Part shown: positions 31,872 through 42,235 of the stretch, piece after piece
How the letters are laid out: each line of letters starts with the position of its first letter
Numbering within the stretch: position 1 is the first letter of the stretch
Source of the DNA: Euglena gracilis
Taxonomy: Eukaryota; Euglenida; Euglenophyceae; Euglenales
Assembly (NCBI GenBank): GCA_039621445.1
Contig: CP154955.1
Location: 14,878,465-14,942,464, forward strand
Length of the DNA: 64,000 nucleotides
Direction of reading: 5' to 3'
Program-made: the position numbers and the translations under genes
The notes under the pieces: generated by a model
What the model was told of the DNA's origin: nothing
The model's input: only the letters and a program-made list of their open reading frames with translations
Database searches by the model: none

Positions 31872-33200
31872 GGTCCATGAATGCCCTCATCCCCCCAGGG
31901 GCACGAACAACGACGCGGGCAAATTTTGGTCGGAGTTCGGCACAATCTGAGGGCTTTTCATGCTACACGGGCTCTTCTTGTGGGGCACCGCTCCAATCAC
32001 CCTGCTCACCCTGCTCACCCGTTGCAAGAGAGGCTATGAAGGTTGGTTTGGCGGTCAGGGAAATGGTGAGGAGGCAGCGTTTGCACTCTTTGGGGAGGAA
32101 CTCACATTGCGATGCAGAAAGCAGAAGCGTAGGCACATCGTACCCGTCACACTCCGGAAAAGAGCACCCGGGGTTGCGGGTTGGGATTGCAATTGGCAGG
32201 TGGGGGGGGAGGAGGAAAGGCGGTTTGCTACTGCGCGATTGCTGTGTGGCTTGGCTTCGCCTGCCCCCCAGAGGCACGGAGGGGGGCAGGGTGGACGCTG
32301 GGGGACCCATCGCTGCCTGGCGAGGGTGACACATCAAGGCGGAACAGACCCCCCCCCCTCCCTGATAGAAGCACAGGTGCGCTTATAGCGGACCGCCGCC
32401 TCCGGCGGCAGGGGGGGGGAGGTGCGCTTCTTTTTGGACCCCACTTGCGCGATTCTTGTTGATTTCCCTTAGAAATCCCATCAAAATGGGGGGGGTGCGC
32501 TTGTAGCGTACCGCCGCCTTTGGCGGCGAGGGGGAGCCTGGAGGCACTTTTATTTGGACCCTGCGCTTCTATTAACGGGGGGGGGGGGTTAGGGGGAAGG
32601 AGTACCCCCTGGATGGGTGGGAGGGCCCCCACCTCCTCCAGTCCTTTTTAAAAAAACCTGCACGGGTCAGCAAGATAAAGGGGATTGAGAAAAGCGCGTC
32701 AGTGGTGACGGGATTGGAAGGCCACATACCCCCCCCCCAAACCTGCCGTCCCCTTATGTTCCACCACGTTTTGAGCTGGAAGTTCAGGCACTCATTTTTT
32801 TGTTTGGACATTGTTCTTCCCATTTTGCATGTATTTACTGGTTTACCAAAATGAGATATTGCACAATATGTAGTTACAAGGAATGCAGTGTCAATAAATA
32901 AACCAAATAAGTAATTAACCAATGCATCCATGAGAGAATTTTCATTTTTCCTTCTGGCATGCAGCCTTATTTAAAACCAATTTTTGGGTTTTGCTCAAAG
33001 TCTGTTTTAAGAATTGGTAGTTGTTTTGGGTGCCATTTCTAGGGGAGGATTGATAGAGGTTTATAGAGGTGGACACATTCCGGTTGGCGTATCCTGCAAA
33101 AGGACCCAAATAACCACTTAGTTGTCACTGCGACGCTGATCATGCTGGTCCCCCCATGGTTTCCATGATAATCACCACACTCTTTTCACTTTGTATTCAC
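31872..33200. other. No supported gene; tandem GCGCTTnTAGCG module
   Basis: Two related modules at about 32376-32450 and 32495-32575 share GCGCTT(A/G)TAGCGG/T, ACCGCCGCCT and a GCCGCC-TCC-GGCGGC-type hairpin followed by a G run and TTGGACCC. I see no convincing exon in the rest. Confidence 0.45.
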
Positions 33201-33206
33201 AGCGAA

Positions 33207-33485
33207 TACCGGGGGGGGGGAATTTTTTGCCCTAGAGAAAATTTGCACGGACAAATTTCGCGGAAGCAAATCCCGCGAAATATTTCCGGACATTTTTAAG
33301 GAATCCCGCGAAATTTTTGTCCATGTATTCCCTTTCAGGTGCTCAAGGCTTCCCTTTTTTGCGTCACACAAAAAAATCCCGCGAAATATTTCCGGACATT
33401 TTTAAGGAATCCCGCGAAATTTGTCGTCCGCGAAATTTGTTGCCGCAAAATTTCTCTGGCACGGAAATCCCCCCCCCCCGGTATT
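33207..33485. mobile_element. Foldback element with about 50-bp inverted arms
   Basis: The left arm starts AATACCGGGGGGGGGGAATT and contains AGAGAAAATTTGCACGGAC and AAATTTCGCGG. The right arm is its imperfect reverse complement, ending CCCCCGGTATT. The interior contains a direct duplication of AATCCCGCGAAATATTTCCG followed by GACATTTTTAAGGAATCCCG at 33271-33318 and 33375-33420. No coding capacity. The TSD is unclear. Confidence 0.55.
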
Positions 33486-34023
33486 GGAGTGCCTTTGTCA
33501 CTTGTCAGGGTCCTTCTTTCCAGCGGTTGGGGTTGTGGTTTGGTCTGCCAACATTGGGGCTAGACAGTTGAGGGACCCACCATATGGGAGCTTAATTTTG
33601 GGGTCAAAAATTCAGGCTTCGTGCCAAAAATACGTCAAAAAATCACAATAAGTAGGGGAAAGCCCCACCTCTTGCGCCCTCCCCCTCGGGGTCCAAACTT
33701 TATGAAACCCCCTGGGCTGCAGAGTAATTCATTGGACTGACTTGACCCAATTGCAAACATCCCCAAATGATATTTCTTTAATATTTTGGGTAAATCTGTC
33801 ATCGCCCATCCCCCTTGAGTCCATCAGAAACCGCTAGGACTTATACAGTTTGAAACAAATATATACACCCTGAGACAAAACATGTGCTGGGTTTCCAGCA
33901 GCAAACTGCAGCAAACCGTTTTTTAATAAGCAGCCGTGGGAATGGCCAACACAGAAGGGAGAGGGGAAATACAATTGATGGGCAACAGCAAATGGGGCCC
34001 TGATTTGGCAATGCAACCAGGGG

Positions 34024-34323
34024 GTGCCCAGAATGGCGGAGCAGGAGGGGCTGGGGCACTTTCGATCCTCATCGTGTGTGGCGCCGCATTTCGATTCCCT
34101 CGCCATCCTCCCCATGAAGCTACACAACGAAATCAAGCAAAAACAACAACAATTGGAAACCAGCAAACAGGGGGATGCAGAACTTATGACACGTGCTGCA
34201 TTGTGTTCGTACAACATGTGGAAAAAGGAGACAGCGCATGACTATTGCGTGCCCCAAGGACAGCACCGAAAGTTCACCTCTGGGGTGCCAAAAATCACCA
34301 GATGGGGGTCCAGGATGGATTGA
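34024..34323 (+). CDS. Open frame with protein-like composition, unknown
   Basis: The frame reads MAEQEGLGHFRSSSCVAP, FDSLAILPMKLHNEIKQKQ, QQLETSKQGDAELMTRAALC, SYNMWKKETAHDYCVPQ. It looks like a Gln/Lys-rich helix and is better balanced than neighbouring frames. No clear splice partners. Could be one exon or a retro-fragment. Function unknown. Confidence 0.3.
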   Translation: MPRMAEQEGLGHFRSSSCVAPHFDSLAILPMKLHNEIKQKQQQLETSKQGDAELMTRAALCSYNMWKKETAHDYCVPQGQHRKFTSGVPKITRWGSRMD

Positions 34324-35970
34324 GTGAATCCTGAAAGGGAACGTAGGTTCTTTCCAAAAAAGAATCGACCACCAAAAAAAAAGGGACAGTGGAGTCAGCC
34401 GGCCTTTGGAAGGAAATGAAAGAATGGCGCATGGACCCAGCTAGTGAGATGCCTCTATGGGGGCAGGAGAGGGGGGAATCACACGGCAATTTCCATATGC
34501 AATGCGCGTATGGAACGCATTTAACTTTGGTCAGTACCGTATTTTGGAGGAATGGTTTTGGCTGATTTCTTCAATTTGTCGTTGGAAATTGATGCGTTCT
34601 CATCAAAAGCGCATGCGCACTTGTCGCGATATTGGTCGCGGCATACCAACGCATTTCTTAAATTTTGGGGTGATACGGTGTTATGGATGTTTTTCCAAAT
34701 TATGCGGGATTATGCAGTAATTATGCGGGACTCCTCTGCACTACAACGAGCCAAACAAACGAAGAAGGAACTTCAACAGAAACATAAAATAACTCACAAA
34801 AATCGATGAAATTGGGAGAGAAAAAAGCATCCATTGTGGAAAGAAATCTGAAACTTCAAAAAAAGCACCGGGGGGCCTGATAAAGGTTTTTGGGTCAGTT
34901 TTTGACCTTGAAAATTATGCGGGATTAGGCAGGATTATGCGGCCAAAATTTTTCATTTCAACATGCTGAATTGTAATTTTGACAGAGAAAAAAATGCAGA
35001 GAAAGGACCAAAAATGATGCAAAACGTTCTCTGAAACAGAAAGCATCTGTTTTAAATGCTTTTCTGGGCCTTCATGTTTAAATCTTCGCAAAAAAAAGTA
35101 TGCGGGATTATGAGGGATTGTGTGGGATTATGCAGTTCACATCCCCCCTCCTGATGGCTTCCCCAAACTTTAAAAAAAAGACAAAAACCACATTTCGCCT
35201 TTTCGACCATTTCATCAAACTTCCTCCTTACCTTGACTGAGGGGGTTTCAGGATTCGGAAACGAACCCTGGTGATCTTTTGTTTGGACCCAATGGATCGC
35301 AACCTATCACTGCCTGCGGGGGGGGGTGCCTTTTTCTTTGCAGACTGTGTACTTTGGCCGTTAATGTGTGAGAATTTCCAGCTGAATTGTTTTGTCTCGC
35401 TCCACTTTTGTTGCTGACCTGGTGGAGGACACAATTGCATACCCCAAACGGGAAACTGTCTCCAGAATGTCAACGAGCACAGAAATCGGAGACAGGTCCC
35501 CATGAGGACAGGTGAGGGGGTGCAGTGGGTTGAGGACAGTTTCCCGGGGGGTTTCATAGGTGGGGGAGGGGTTTATAAGTCCTGGAATTGATGGTGAAAA
35601 TCCCAAAATGACCCTGCAACCCCCCCCCCCAAATTGGCAATTTTCGGCAAATTCGGTCAAAAATGGCATTTTGATGACGGTCGGTCTCAGAAAATTGCCA
35701 AAGAATCAGTTTTTGGGTGGTTTGCGGCCGAAAAAATCGTCCCTGGTGGCTTTCATTTTTCTTCTCCAGGGGGGTTTTATGAGTCCCGGTTTGGTTGGTC
35801 GGCCCTGAGGGGGGGGGGGTTATAAAAGTGGGGGGATATAAGTGGGAGGTTTATCCTTCAGAGGTGGAACAAATGCATTGCAAGGATCTTTTGAGGCATG
35901 GGGCAAATTCGTTTCAAATCCAAACCACACCCTGGATAATTCCTCTGGGCGACTCCTGGTGATTGGCAAA
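34324..35970. other. No supported gene
   Basis: AT-leaning sequence with repeated TATGCGGGATTATG-type phrases (34700-34740, 34915-34940, 35098-35135). A weak minus-strand peptide near 35400-35520 (ISVLVDILETVSRLGYAIV before CAG|GTCAGC) lacks an acceptor. Confidence 0.45.
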
Positions 35971-35978
35971 TTTGAGAC

Positions 35979-36242
35979 CAGGGGTTTAAGACCGGGGGGG
36001 GAAGGGGGTAGGCACCCACCCACCCACTCCCTGGGGTGCCCCCCCCCCCCCCCGGGGGGGGTCCTGGAGGACCCACCCACTTTGGCCCGAAAATGGCCAA
36101 AAGTGCCAAAAATAGCACCTTTTCAAAATTTTCGGCGCCGAAGGCACCGGAAAAGATATACCCACCAGCCCCCCCCCCCCCCCCCACCCCCCCCCCCCCC
36201 GGGGGGGGGGGGGAGGGGTTCCAAGGCTAAAAAAACCCCCTG
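35979..36242 (+). mobile_element. hAT-like MITE, copy D (264 bp, perfect TSD)
   Basis: Starts CAGGGGTTTAAGACCGGG and ends CCAAGGCTAAAAAAACCCCC TG. The flanks are TTTGAGAC on both sides, a perfect 8-bp target duplication. The core GAAAATGGCCAAAAGTGCC, TAGCACCTTTTC, TTTTCGGCGCCGAAGG is shared with A, C and E. It is the cleanest copy for defining the family. Confidence 0.82.
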
Positions 36243-37036
36243 TTTGAGACCTAAAGCCGCCTTCCGTGCAAACTTGCAGCTGCAACCATGTGCTGCAACA
36301 TGTTGCAGCTGCAACCAGCTGCAACATTCTCCTCCTGCAGTTTTTGGCCTCGTGGGCACCGGAGGCGCTCAAAGTCGGGCGGTGATTGGTAGACCGCACA
36401 CTGCCGAGAAGATGGCACACTGTCTCCGGTGAATTGGGCCGGCCCCTCCGCCGGACATCAGTTGGTGGTGCTCGCGAAGCGCTGGCGGCGGGGAGAACGC
36501 CGGCGCCGAAGTGGTTGCGAGGGGGGAGTGCCGGGGGCAGATGCCAAGTGAAGGAGGAGGGTGTCCGAACCGTAGGTTCACTTGCTCCAAACCCTGGGGT
36601 GGATGGTCGATCCCCATTGGCTCTATGCTGGAAGAAAGTTGGTTTTTTTTCATTTCACATGAAAAAAAGTCAGCATTTTGCTGACCAACAAAATGCAAAA
36701 ATGACAAAAGATTGACAAAATTTTTGGTATCGGGGAGAACAATACAGGAAAAAAATACCGGCACTTTGGGCCGAGGAAGAAACGCTTTGGTTCGGGGGTC
36801 CTGGACCCCTCGGCTCTAGGTGGGGGGGGGTCAGACTCGCTCTCCCCATATAAACTCAGCGCTCACTTGGCACCTTGGATGGGGAACACACACACATGCA
36901 TGGTGGGGCAGGCGGTCGGCACATGGACAGTTGCGACGCATGGTGAGGAGCGCGACTTACAACAGCGGCCACCGGGAGCCGAGCGTTCACCCAATACAGG
37001 TGGCGACCGTGGGAACGGACAGGGTATTAAGTGAGG

Positions 37037-37038
<2 letters not shown>

Positions 37039-37128
<90 letters not shown>
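37039..37128. repeat. (GT)n microsatellite
   Basis: About 43 GT units followed by TTTG units. Confidence 0.97.
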
Positions 37129-37129
<1 letters not shown>

Positions 37130-37489
37130 TTTGTTTGTGTACAAAATCTCTCTGCGGACTTCAAAAATGCCCAAGAATCACATTTTCGCGCAAAAACTGT
37201 CTTTTTTGAAAAATCGGCCAAAAATGCCTAACAGTTTATCTTCCCTAGCAGGAAGCGGGGGTTACTTTTTTAGTTCCGGGGGTCGAGATTTTCCAGTATT
37301 GCAGTTCCAGGGTGTCCAGGGCCCAGGGTTCTGGTTATCCCCGTGTGCAAAACCAACGCTCACTTAATGCCCTGGGGGTGGGGGCCGCTCCTGTCAAGGA
37401 GCTCCGGTGGCCGTGTTGGTCAGACAGGGATAGATGGGAAGCTTTGAGGGGGGGGGTCGAACCCCTCGCCTCCCGACACAGGGGGGGGT

Positions 37490-37690
37490 CAGACCCTGCC
37501 TCCCACCCGCCCTCAACCCTTGACCACCGACCAGGTTTCTACAACCCCCAACCAGGGGGGGGTCATACGAGCACCCCAAAACCCCAATTTTCAAAGCCTC
37601 CGACAAGGTGGGTGGTCGCATGCCCCCTCACCTGCAACCACCGACTGGGGGTGGTCGGTATTTAGGGGTGGTCGGTGGGTAAGGGGGGGG
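37490..37690. repeat. GGGGTGGTCG-type repeat, copy 3 (uninterrupted)
   Basis: ACCACCGACCAGGTTTCTAC, CCCCCAACCAGGGGGGGGTC, CACCTGCAACCACCGACTGG, TAGGGGTGGTCGGTGGGTAA. Matches both halves of the copy split by MITE A at 4347-4630. Confidence 0.6.
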
Positions 37691-37735
37691 GGGTACCTCG
37701 AAACCGAAGGGGCTGGGAAAATTTTCAGTTTCACA

Positions 37736-38406
37736 GACTGGAAAAGGCCCGGATGCCAAGCCATTATCGGTCAAAAATCCCTGATTCTTCTTTGAAAATA
37801 AAGCCGAAAATGCTTATTTTTTGAAAAAATTTTGAACATCGTTCATGTGGAAAACACCAAAACTTCAAAAAATCTGCAATATACTCAAAAATGAGGGAAA
37901 AGGGAAATTTCTGCTCGTTTTCCAGGTCGCGGCGCCGGAAGAATTTTTTGTTGTTTTTGGAACCTGCTAAGAAGGGGGGGACCCCCTACCCCCTACCTCA
38001 AAATCGAAGGGCTTCCCATCTATCCCTGGGGTCAGGGCAGCAGGGCAGTGGAAGGCTGCGGGCCGAAGCCCGCCTGGCAGTGCATGGCAGGGGACCGGCA
38101 TGGCGGAGTGGGAGAGGGCAGAGGCGTGTGCCGAGCCCCCCCCCCCCCCGGCCCCACTGCAGCGATTCAGGGACCTGAAGAGGGGCCTGAAGCCTGAGAT
38201 GATACCCCCCCCCCCCACGGGTGCCGGCCACCAAAATCACAGTTGAGGGTACCTCCCACACACCAATGCTCCAGGAGAGTGCCGTTGACACGGGGGGTGT
38301 GTCAACGACACGCCGTGTCAACCACAAGGGGGGGGGGGGAGGTAATACCGGGTGGGGGGCAACTTGAGACGAGGGCGTTTGGATGTCACAAAATGTGGCG
38401 GGCCAT
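37736..38406 (+). repeat. Segmental duplicate, copy 2 (paralogue of 21040-21840)
   Basis: Lacks the hAT-like MITE: CGGCCCCACTGCAGCGATTC is continuous here. It carries a small TA element at 38252-38342 that copy 1 lacks. By-eye identity is roughly 80-85% outside homopolymers. Confidence 0.8.
38252..38342 (+). mobile_element. 91-bp TA-flanked palindromic element
   Basis: Flanked by TA on both sides (GAGGGTA|CCTCCC ... GGGAGG|TAATACC), while the paralogous segment has a single TA (GAAGGTAATGCC near 21768-21779). Ends CCTCCC/GGGAGG are inverted. The interior holds GTTGACACGG...GTGTCAAC dyads. TA duplication is typical of Tc1/mariner-type insertion. Related interiors occur at 55507-55575 and 55748-55818. 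Confidence 0.6.
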
Positions 38407-38564
38407 GCACAGAATAAGCGAAAGCTGTTCGAAACGGGGAGGGGGGCAAAATTGCAAAGTAAATGCCGAAGGCCAACTGAGTCCGAATTTCTGAAGAGGA
38501 GGGGGCAAAGCCGGGGGGTGCCACAAATGCCATCAAAAAGGCACAAAACAAAATTGTGTCTCAA

Positions 38565-38803
38565 GGGGATGCACACCATGCACACTTTGCACACCGTGCA
38601 TCCTTCGACGAAATTTGACTGAAAAACTAGAAATATAAAACGAATATAAAATTGATTTTATGACATTTTTTTTGTGTTTTGTGCCTTCCATTGATTTTTC
38701 GATTCTTTTGAAAAAAATTGGCACTGAAAGACGCACGGCATGCACGGTGTGCACGGTGTGGGGTACGGTGTGCGCCGTGTGCAGCACCGTGTGTCGGCAT
38801 CCT
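38565..38803. mobile_element. GGGGATGC-family element, short member (239 bp)
   Basis: Left end GGGGATGCACACCATGCACA, right end CACCGTGTGTCGGCATCCT. Both ends carry GTGCACACCG-type subterminal repeats, with an AT-rich centre (TTCGACGAAATTTGACTG ... TTGGCACTGAAAGACGC). Flanks are CAA on both sides (3-bp TSD). No coding capacity. Its subterminal sequence links it to 39085-41799. Confidence 0.65.
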
Positions 38804-39084
38804 CAAATATGCAAAAGGCCATCAGACATTCTCTCATTTTTATAAAACACGTTGCTGAAAAAGCCTGTGAAAAAGGCATACTCCAAGAACATTGGCAAGC
38901 CAAACATCCTCGCCAACTTGTAAAAAAAAACTTTGGCATAAACTGCTTACCCCTCTGGACCCTCTGTACTCTGAAAATGTAAGCATCAGCCAATGGAAAC
39001 GCACCCAGAGGCCTCGGTGGTATCGGCAGGCAGTCTGGATGAGGATGATATTTATTTGATGTCAAGCGCAGTTACGAGGTTGCT
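38804..39084 (+). CDS. Plus-strand coding-like remnant between two elements
   Basis: Open reading MQKAIRHSLIFIKHVAEKAC, EKGILQEHWQAKHPRQLVKK then a stop, followed by METHPEASVVSAGSLDED, DIYLMSSAVTRLL up to the left end of the element at 39085. Composition is protein-like. If so, both GGGGATGC elements sit in or beside an older gene. Unrecognised and likely disrupted. Confidence 0.28.
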
Positions 39085-39097
39085 GGGGATGCTGACG

Positions 39098-39957
39098 CAC
39101 GGTGTGCGGCACACCGTGTGGCACACCGTGCACACCGTGCACACCGTGGCGCACACCGTGCACACCGTGCACACCGTGGCGCACACCGTGCACACCGTGC
39201 CGCACACCGTGCACACCGTGGCGCACACCGTGCACACCGTGGCGCACACCGTGCACACCGTGCACACCGTGGCGCACACCGTGCACACCGTGGCGCACAC
39301 CGTGCACACCGTGGCGCACACCGTGCACACCGTGGCGCACACCGTGGCGCACACCGTGCACACCGTGGCGCACACCGTGCACACCGTGCCGCACACCGTG
39401 CACACCGTGGCGCACACCGTGCACACCGTGGCGCACACTGTGGCGCACACCGTGCACACCGTGGCGCACACCGTGCACACCGTGGCGCACACCGTGCACA
39501 CCGTGCCGCACACCGTGCCGCACACCGTGCACACCGTGGCGCACACCGTGCACACCGTGGCGCACACCGTGGCGCACACCGTGCACACCGTGGCGCACAC
39601 CGTGCACACCGTGCACACCGTGGCGCACACCGTGCACACCGTGGCGCACACTGTGGCGCACACCGTGGCGCACACTGTGGCACACACCGTGCACACTGTG
39701 GCGCACACCGTGCACACCGTGGCGCACACCGTGCACACCGTGGCGCACACCGTGCACACCGTGGCGCACACCGTGCACACCGTGGCGCACACCGTGCACA
39801 CCGTGGCGCACACCGTGCACACCGTGGCGCACACCGTGCACACCGTGCCGCACACCGTGCACACCGTGCCGCACACCGTGCACACCGTGCCGCACACCGT
39901 GCACACCGTGGCGCACACCGTGCACACCGTGCCTCACACCGTGCACACCGTGCGTCT
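39098..39957. repeat. GCACACCGTGG/GCACACCGT minisatellite (about 860 bp)
   Basis: 9-nt CACACCGTG and 12-nt CGCACACCGTGG units alternate, often as a 21-nt higher-order unit. Rare CACTGTGG variants cluster near 39647-39705. It lies immediately inside the left terminus of the long transposon and is an expansion of its subterminal repeat. The long frames across it are not genes. Confidence 0.95.
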
Positions 39958-40082
39958 TTCGATTAAATTTGACCAAAAAGAATGAAATTTCAACTGTTTG
40001 TATTTCTCAATCCACACTCCTTGCGAAGTGATGTGGTTGGTACACTTGGTTGAACCCATCTAGGGTTAAAATGAATCCATGT

Positions 40083-41590
40083 TTAAAGCACATCACCCAA
40101 AGAACCACCGACCGTACAAACGGGGAACGTGTCTCCGATCCACATCAATGAGTTTCTCAGAAACCCCAAAAAAGTTTGTTCCAAGGGAGACACTAGGGGG
40201 TTGAAGAACGTTGTACTGAGAAATTCAATGGTCCCAGTGACCAAATAAGGAAAAAGCGTGGAGTGGTTGTAGGGATTCAATCGATCGTTCCATTTGACTT
40301 CATCAACCACCTGTCAAGGAATTAAGAGAATATTGTTTAGAAAAAATTTAGGCACCTGGTTGAACAATTCAAGGTTGCTCCAAAAATGTGACCAGACGTG
40401 CTTAGTGTCCACGTCGCTTCTGCTTGCCCAACCAGTGTTGTCATATGTGGGGTCGTTTTTAAGGATGAACAGCATTTCAAAAAAGCGGCGTCTATGTCCA
40501 AGACCTGCTTTGCCGTACTTTGTGAACAACTCTTCAGCAGTCTGTAAGTCCATTCCAATCCGAGCAACCTGTTGCTGTCTTAATTTGGAACCAATCAATT
40601 GCTCCCATTCTGTTGCATCCTCTGCAGAAAATTTCAAACTCAAGGCATCAACTTGTCAGTGACTGTTGCTACAATATCGCCAAGTTCGTTTCTTTCGGTC
40701 ACCCCCTGGGGAAGAGAACACATGCTTCCGGATTTAGAAATTACTTTAACCTGGGATGGCTGACTTCCCTCCTCATTTGGAGGGAATTTGATCTTTGCTA
40801 CTTTCATCATCTTCCGCGCGCGTAATTGTTCCACGTGCTTCAGGGAGTTTGTGCTTCGTGCCCCACCACTGCTTTCACAAAACTCCAAACCTCTGGCCCA
40901 TCGAAACAACTTATTCAATCCATTTGGAACTTCAGGCTCTTTCCCCTGGAACGAGGGGGAGTAAATTGTTTTTCAGAAGTTGTGTTTGCAACACACTTCA
41001 GGAAATTCGAGGCGGTTTTCCTTCCAGGACAAACCCATGGCGAAATTGGTTTGCGACTTCTTGTCGAGGTCCCTGCAAACGGAACTTTGGGAGAGGAGGT
41101 GCTGTGTGTGTGGGCGTCCCTTCGATGATGGCATTTCGGGCATCGGCTTCAACTTGAGTCAACTCTTGAATGTGGGATGCCATCTTGGAAATGGACATCG
41201 ACAACCTATGAGGGTGGACTGACACTTTTCGCTTCCTTTCTTCGGCTTTGAAAACCCCTTGATGGCTTCGCCACTTACCTTTCATCTGGGAACAAAATTT
41301 GAAGCGGATGGCATCGAACTCTTCACTGTTTTCCGCGAGCCCTCGAGAAAAATACGTGTCGTCGGATGAACACAAAACGACAAACCTGGGGCCAGGTTCC
41401 AAAGTTGCAAATAATAATGTGCAATTGCCTTCCAAGGTATTGGATGAGGATCTCCAAGAGATGTGAGATATTCCAAGACTTCATTCCACTGACCACCAGT
41501 CAATGATAAACTTGCAGTTTTGGCTCTCTCACTGCGTGCAGCTTCAGTCAGCCGAAATTTTGGGGGACCCGCAGACATTTGGGGAACAGC
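40083..41590 (-). CDS. Transposase-like coding region with short introns, probably decayed
   Basis: Minus-strand blocks in order: TASLSLTGGQWNEVLEYL; RFVVLCSSDDTYFSRGLAEN; VSVHPHRLSMSISKMASHIQ; LNKLFRWARGLEFCESSGG; EDATEWEQLIGSKLRQQQVA; then YGKAGLGHRRRFFEMLFILK, VDTKHVWSHFWSNLELFNQ and VVDEVKWNDRLNPYNHSTLF, with PYLVTGTIEF near the end. A 45-nt intron is clear at 40311-40355 (CAG|GTGCCT ... TTGACAG|GTGG); another ends TTTTCTGCAG at about 40622. Frame changes near 41400 and 40980 are further introns or mutations. A helix-turn-helix-like stretch followed by WNDRLNP...VTGTI suggests, from memory, a DDE-type transposase start, but Asp is replaced by Glu there and the C-terminal catalytic part is short or absent. 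No function should be assumed. Confidence 0.45.
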
Positions 41591-41802
41591 TGGGACTGCA
41601 GCAAAATTGAGCCAGATGCAAATTTAAATTAAAAAAAATTGAAAAAATCAAAAAATTTTTCGAAAAAATTTTGAAAAATTTTGAAAAAAAATTGGCACTG
41701 AAAGATGCACGGTGTGCACGGTGAGCACGGTGTGCACAGTGTGCACGGTGTGCGGCACGGTGACACAGGGTGTGCCGCACACCGTGTGTCGGCATCCCCG
41801 CT

Positions 41803-42227
41803 GTTAACTGGGTCCACTCCAGTCCAATTGAAGTCGTAGAGCTTGCATGGGACTGCCGCTTTTGCCCTTCCGCGCGAAGTGCGAAGTACGCTGGGCTGGG
41901 CTAGCCGAGAGCTCTCGCGGCATTTGGGTGCAGGTGCTGGTGTAAGGGGAAAGGGAGGGGAGAGGGGGGGTCGGGAATGGGGTAGCTGCGTGCCTGGGTG
42001 GGCCCAGGGGGGCGGCGGGGCAGCTGAGGCCAGACCCGCCGCGCCGTAGGGCCACACTGGGGCGAGAGGGAGGGCGGAGGGATGGTGGCCTGGTCCCGAC
42101 AGCAAGGGCACCCACCCACCAACCCACAACACGCCAAATGTTCTGGTGGTGTTTTTGGGGTTCATAAAAAATTGCTCCCCCCTCCCAGCGCTGCGTGGGT
42201 CAAATTTATTTGGAATGCCGGGGGGAA
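41803..42227. other. GC-rich unique sequence, no supported gene
   Basis: Right flank of the long transposon. A minus-strand frame reads AAVPCKLYDFNWTGVDPVN near 41810-41870 and a plus-strand frame reads VNWVHSSPIEVVELAWDCR over the same DNA. Neither has splice support. Confidence 0.4.
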
Positions 42228-42235
42228 CTTGGGGC

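Larger units (their letters stand above)
39085..41799. mobile_element. GGGGATGC-family transposon, long member (2.7 kb)
   Basis: Termini GGGGATGCTGACGCACGGTG (left) and, reading inward from the right, GGGGATGCCGACACACGGTG are inverted repeats of about 34 bp with three mismatches. Flanks are GCT on both sides. Left subterminal region: an 860-bp GCACACCGT array. Inner borders CGTCTTTCGATTAAATTTGA (left) and TTGGCACTGAAAGATGCACG (right) match those of 38565-38803. The interior holds a minus-strand, intron-containing coding region (40083-41590). This is the structure expected of an autonomous, now probably decayed, DNA transposon. GGG-starting TIRs and 3-bp TSDs recall PIF/Harbinger, but the assignment is open. 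Confidence 0.68.

Noticed and set aside
35400-35520. Minus-strand peptide ISVLVDILETVSRLGYAIV before CAG|GTCAGC
   Set aside because: Plausible, but no acceptor could be found, so it is not listed as an exon.
39052-40031. Four overlapping 200-330-codon frames on both strands
   Set aside because: All derive from the 9/12-nt GCACACCGT array; unit lengths divisible by three keep every frame open.
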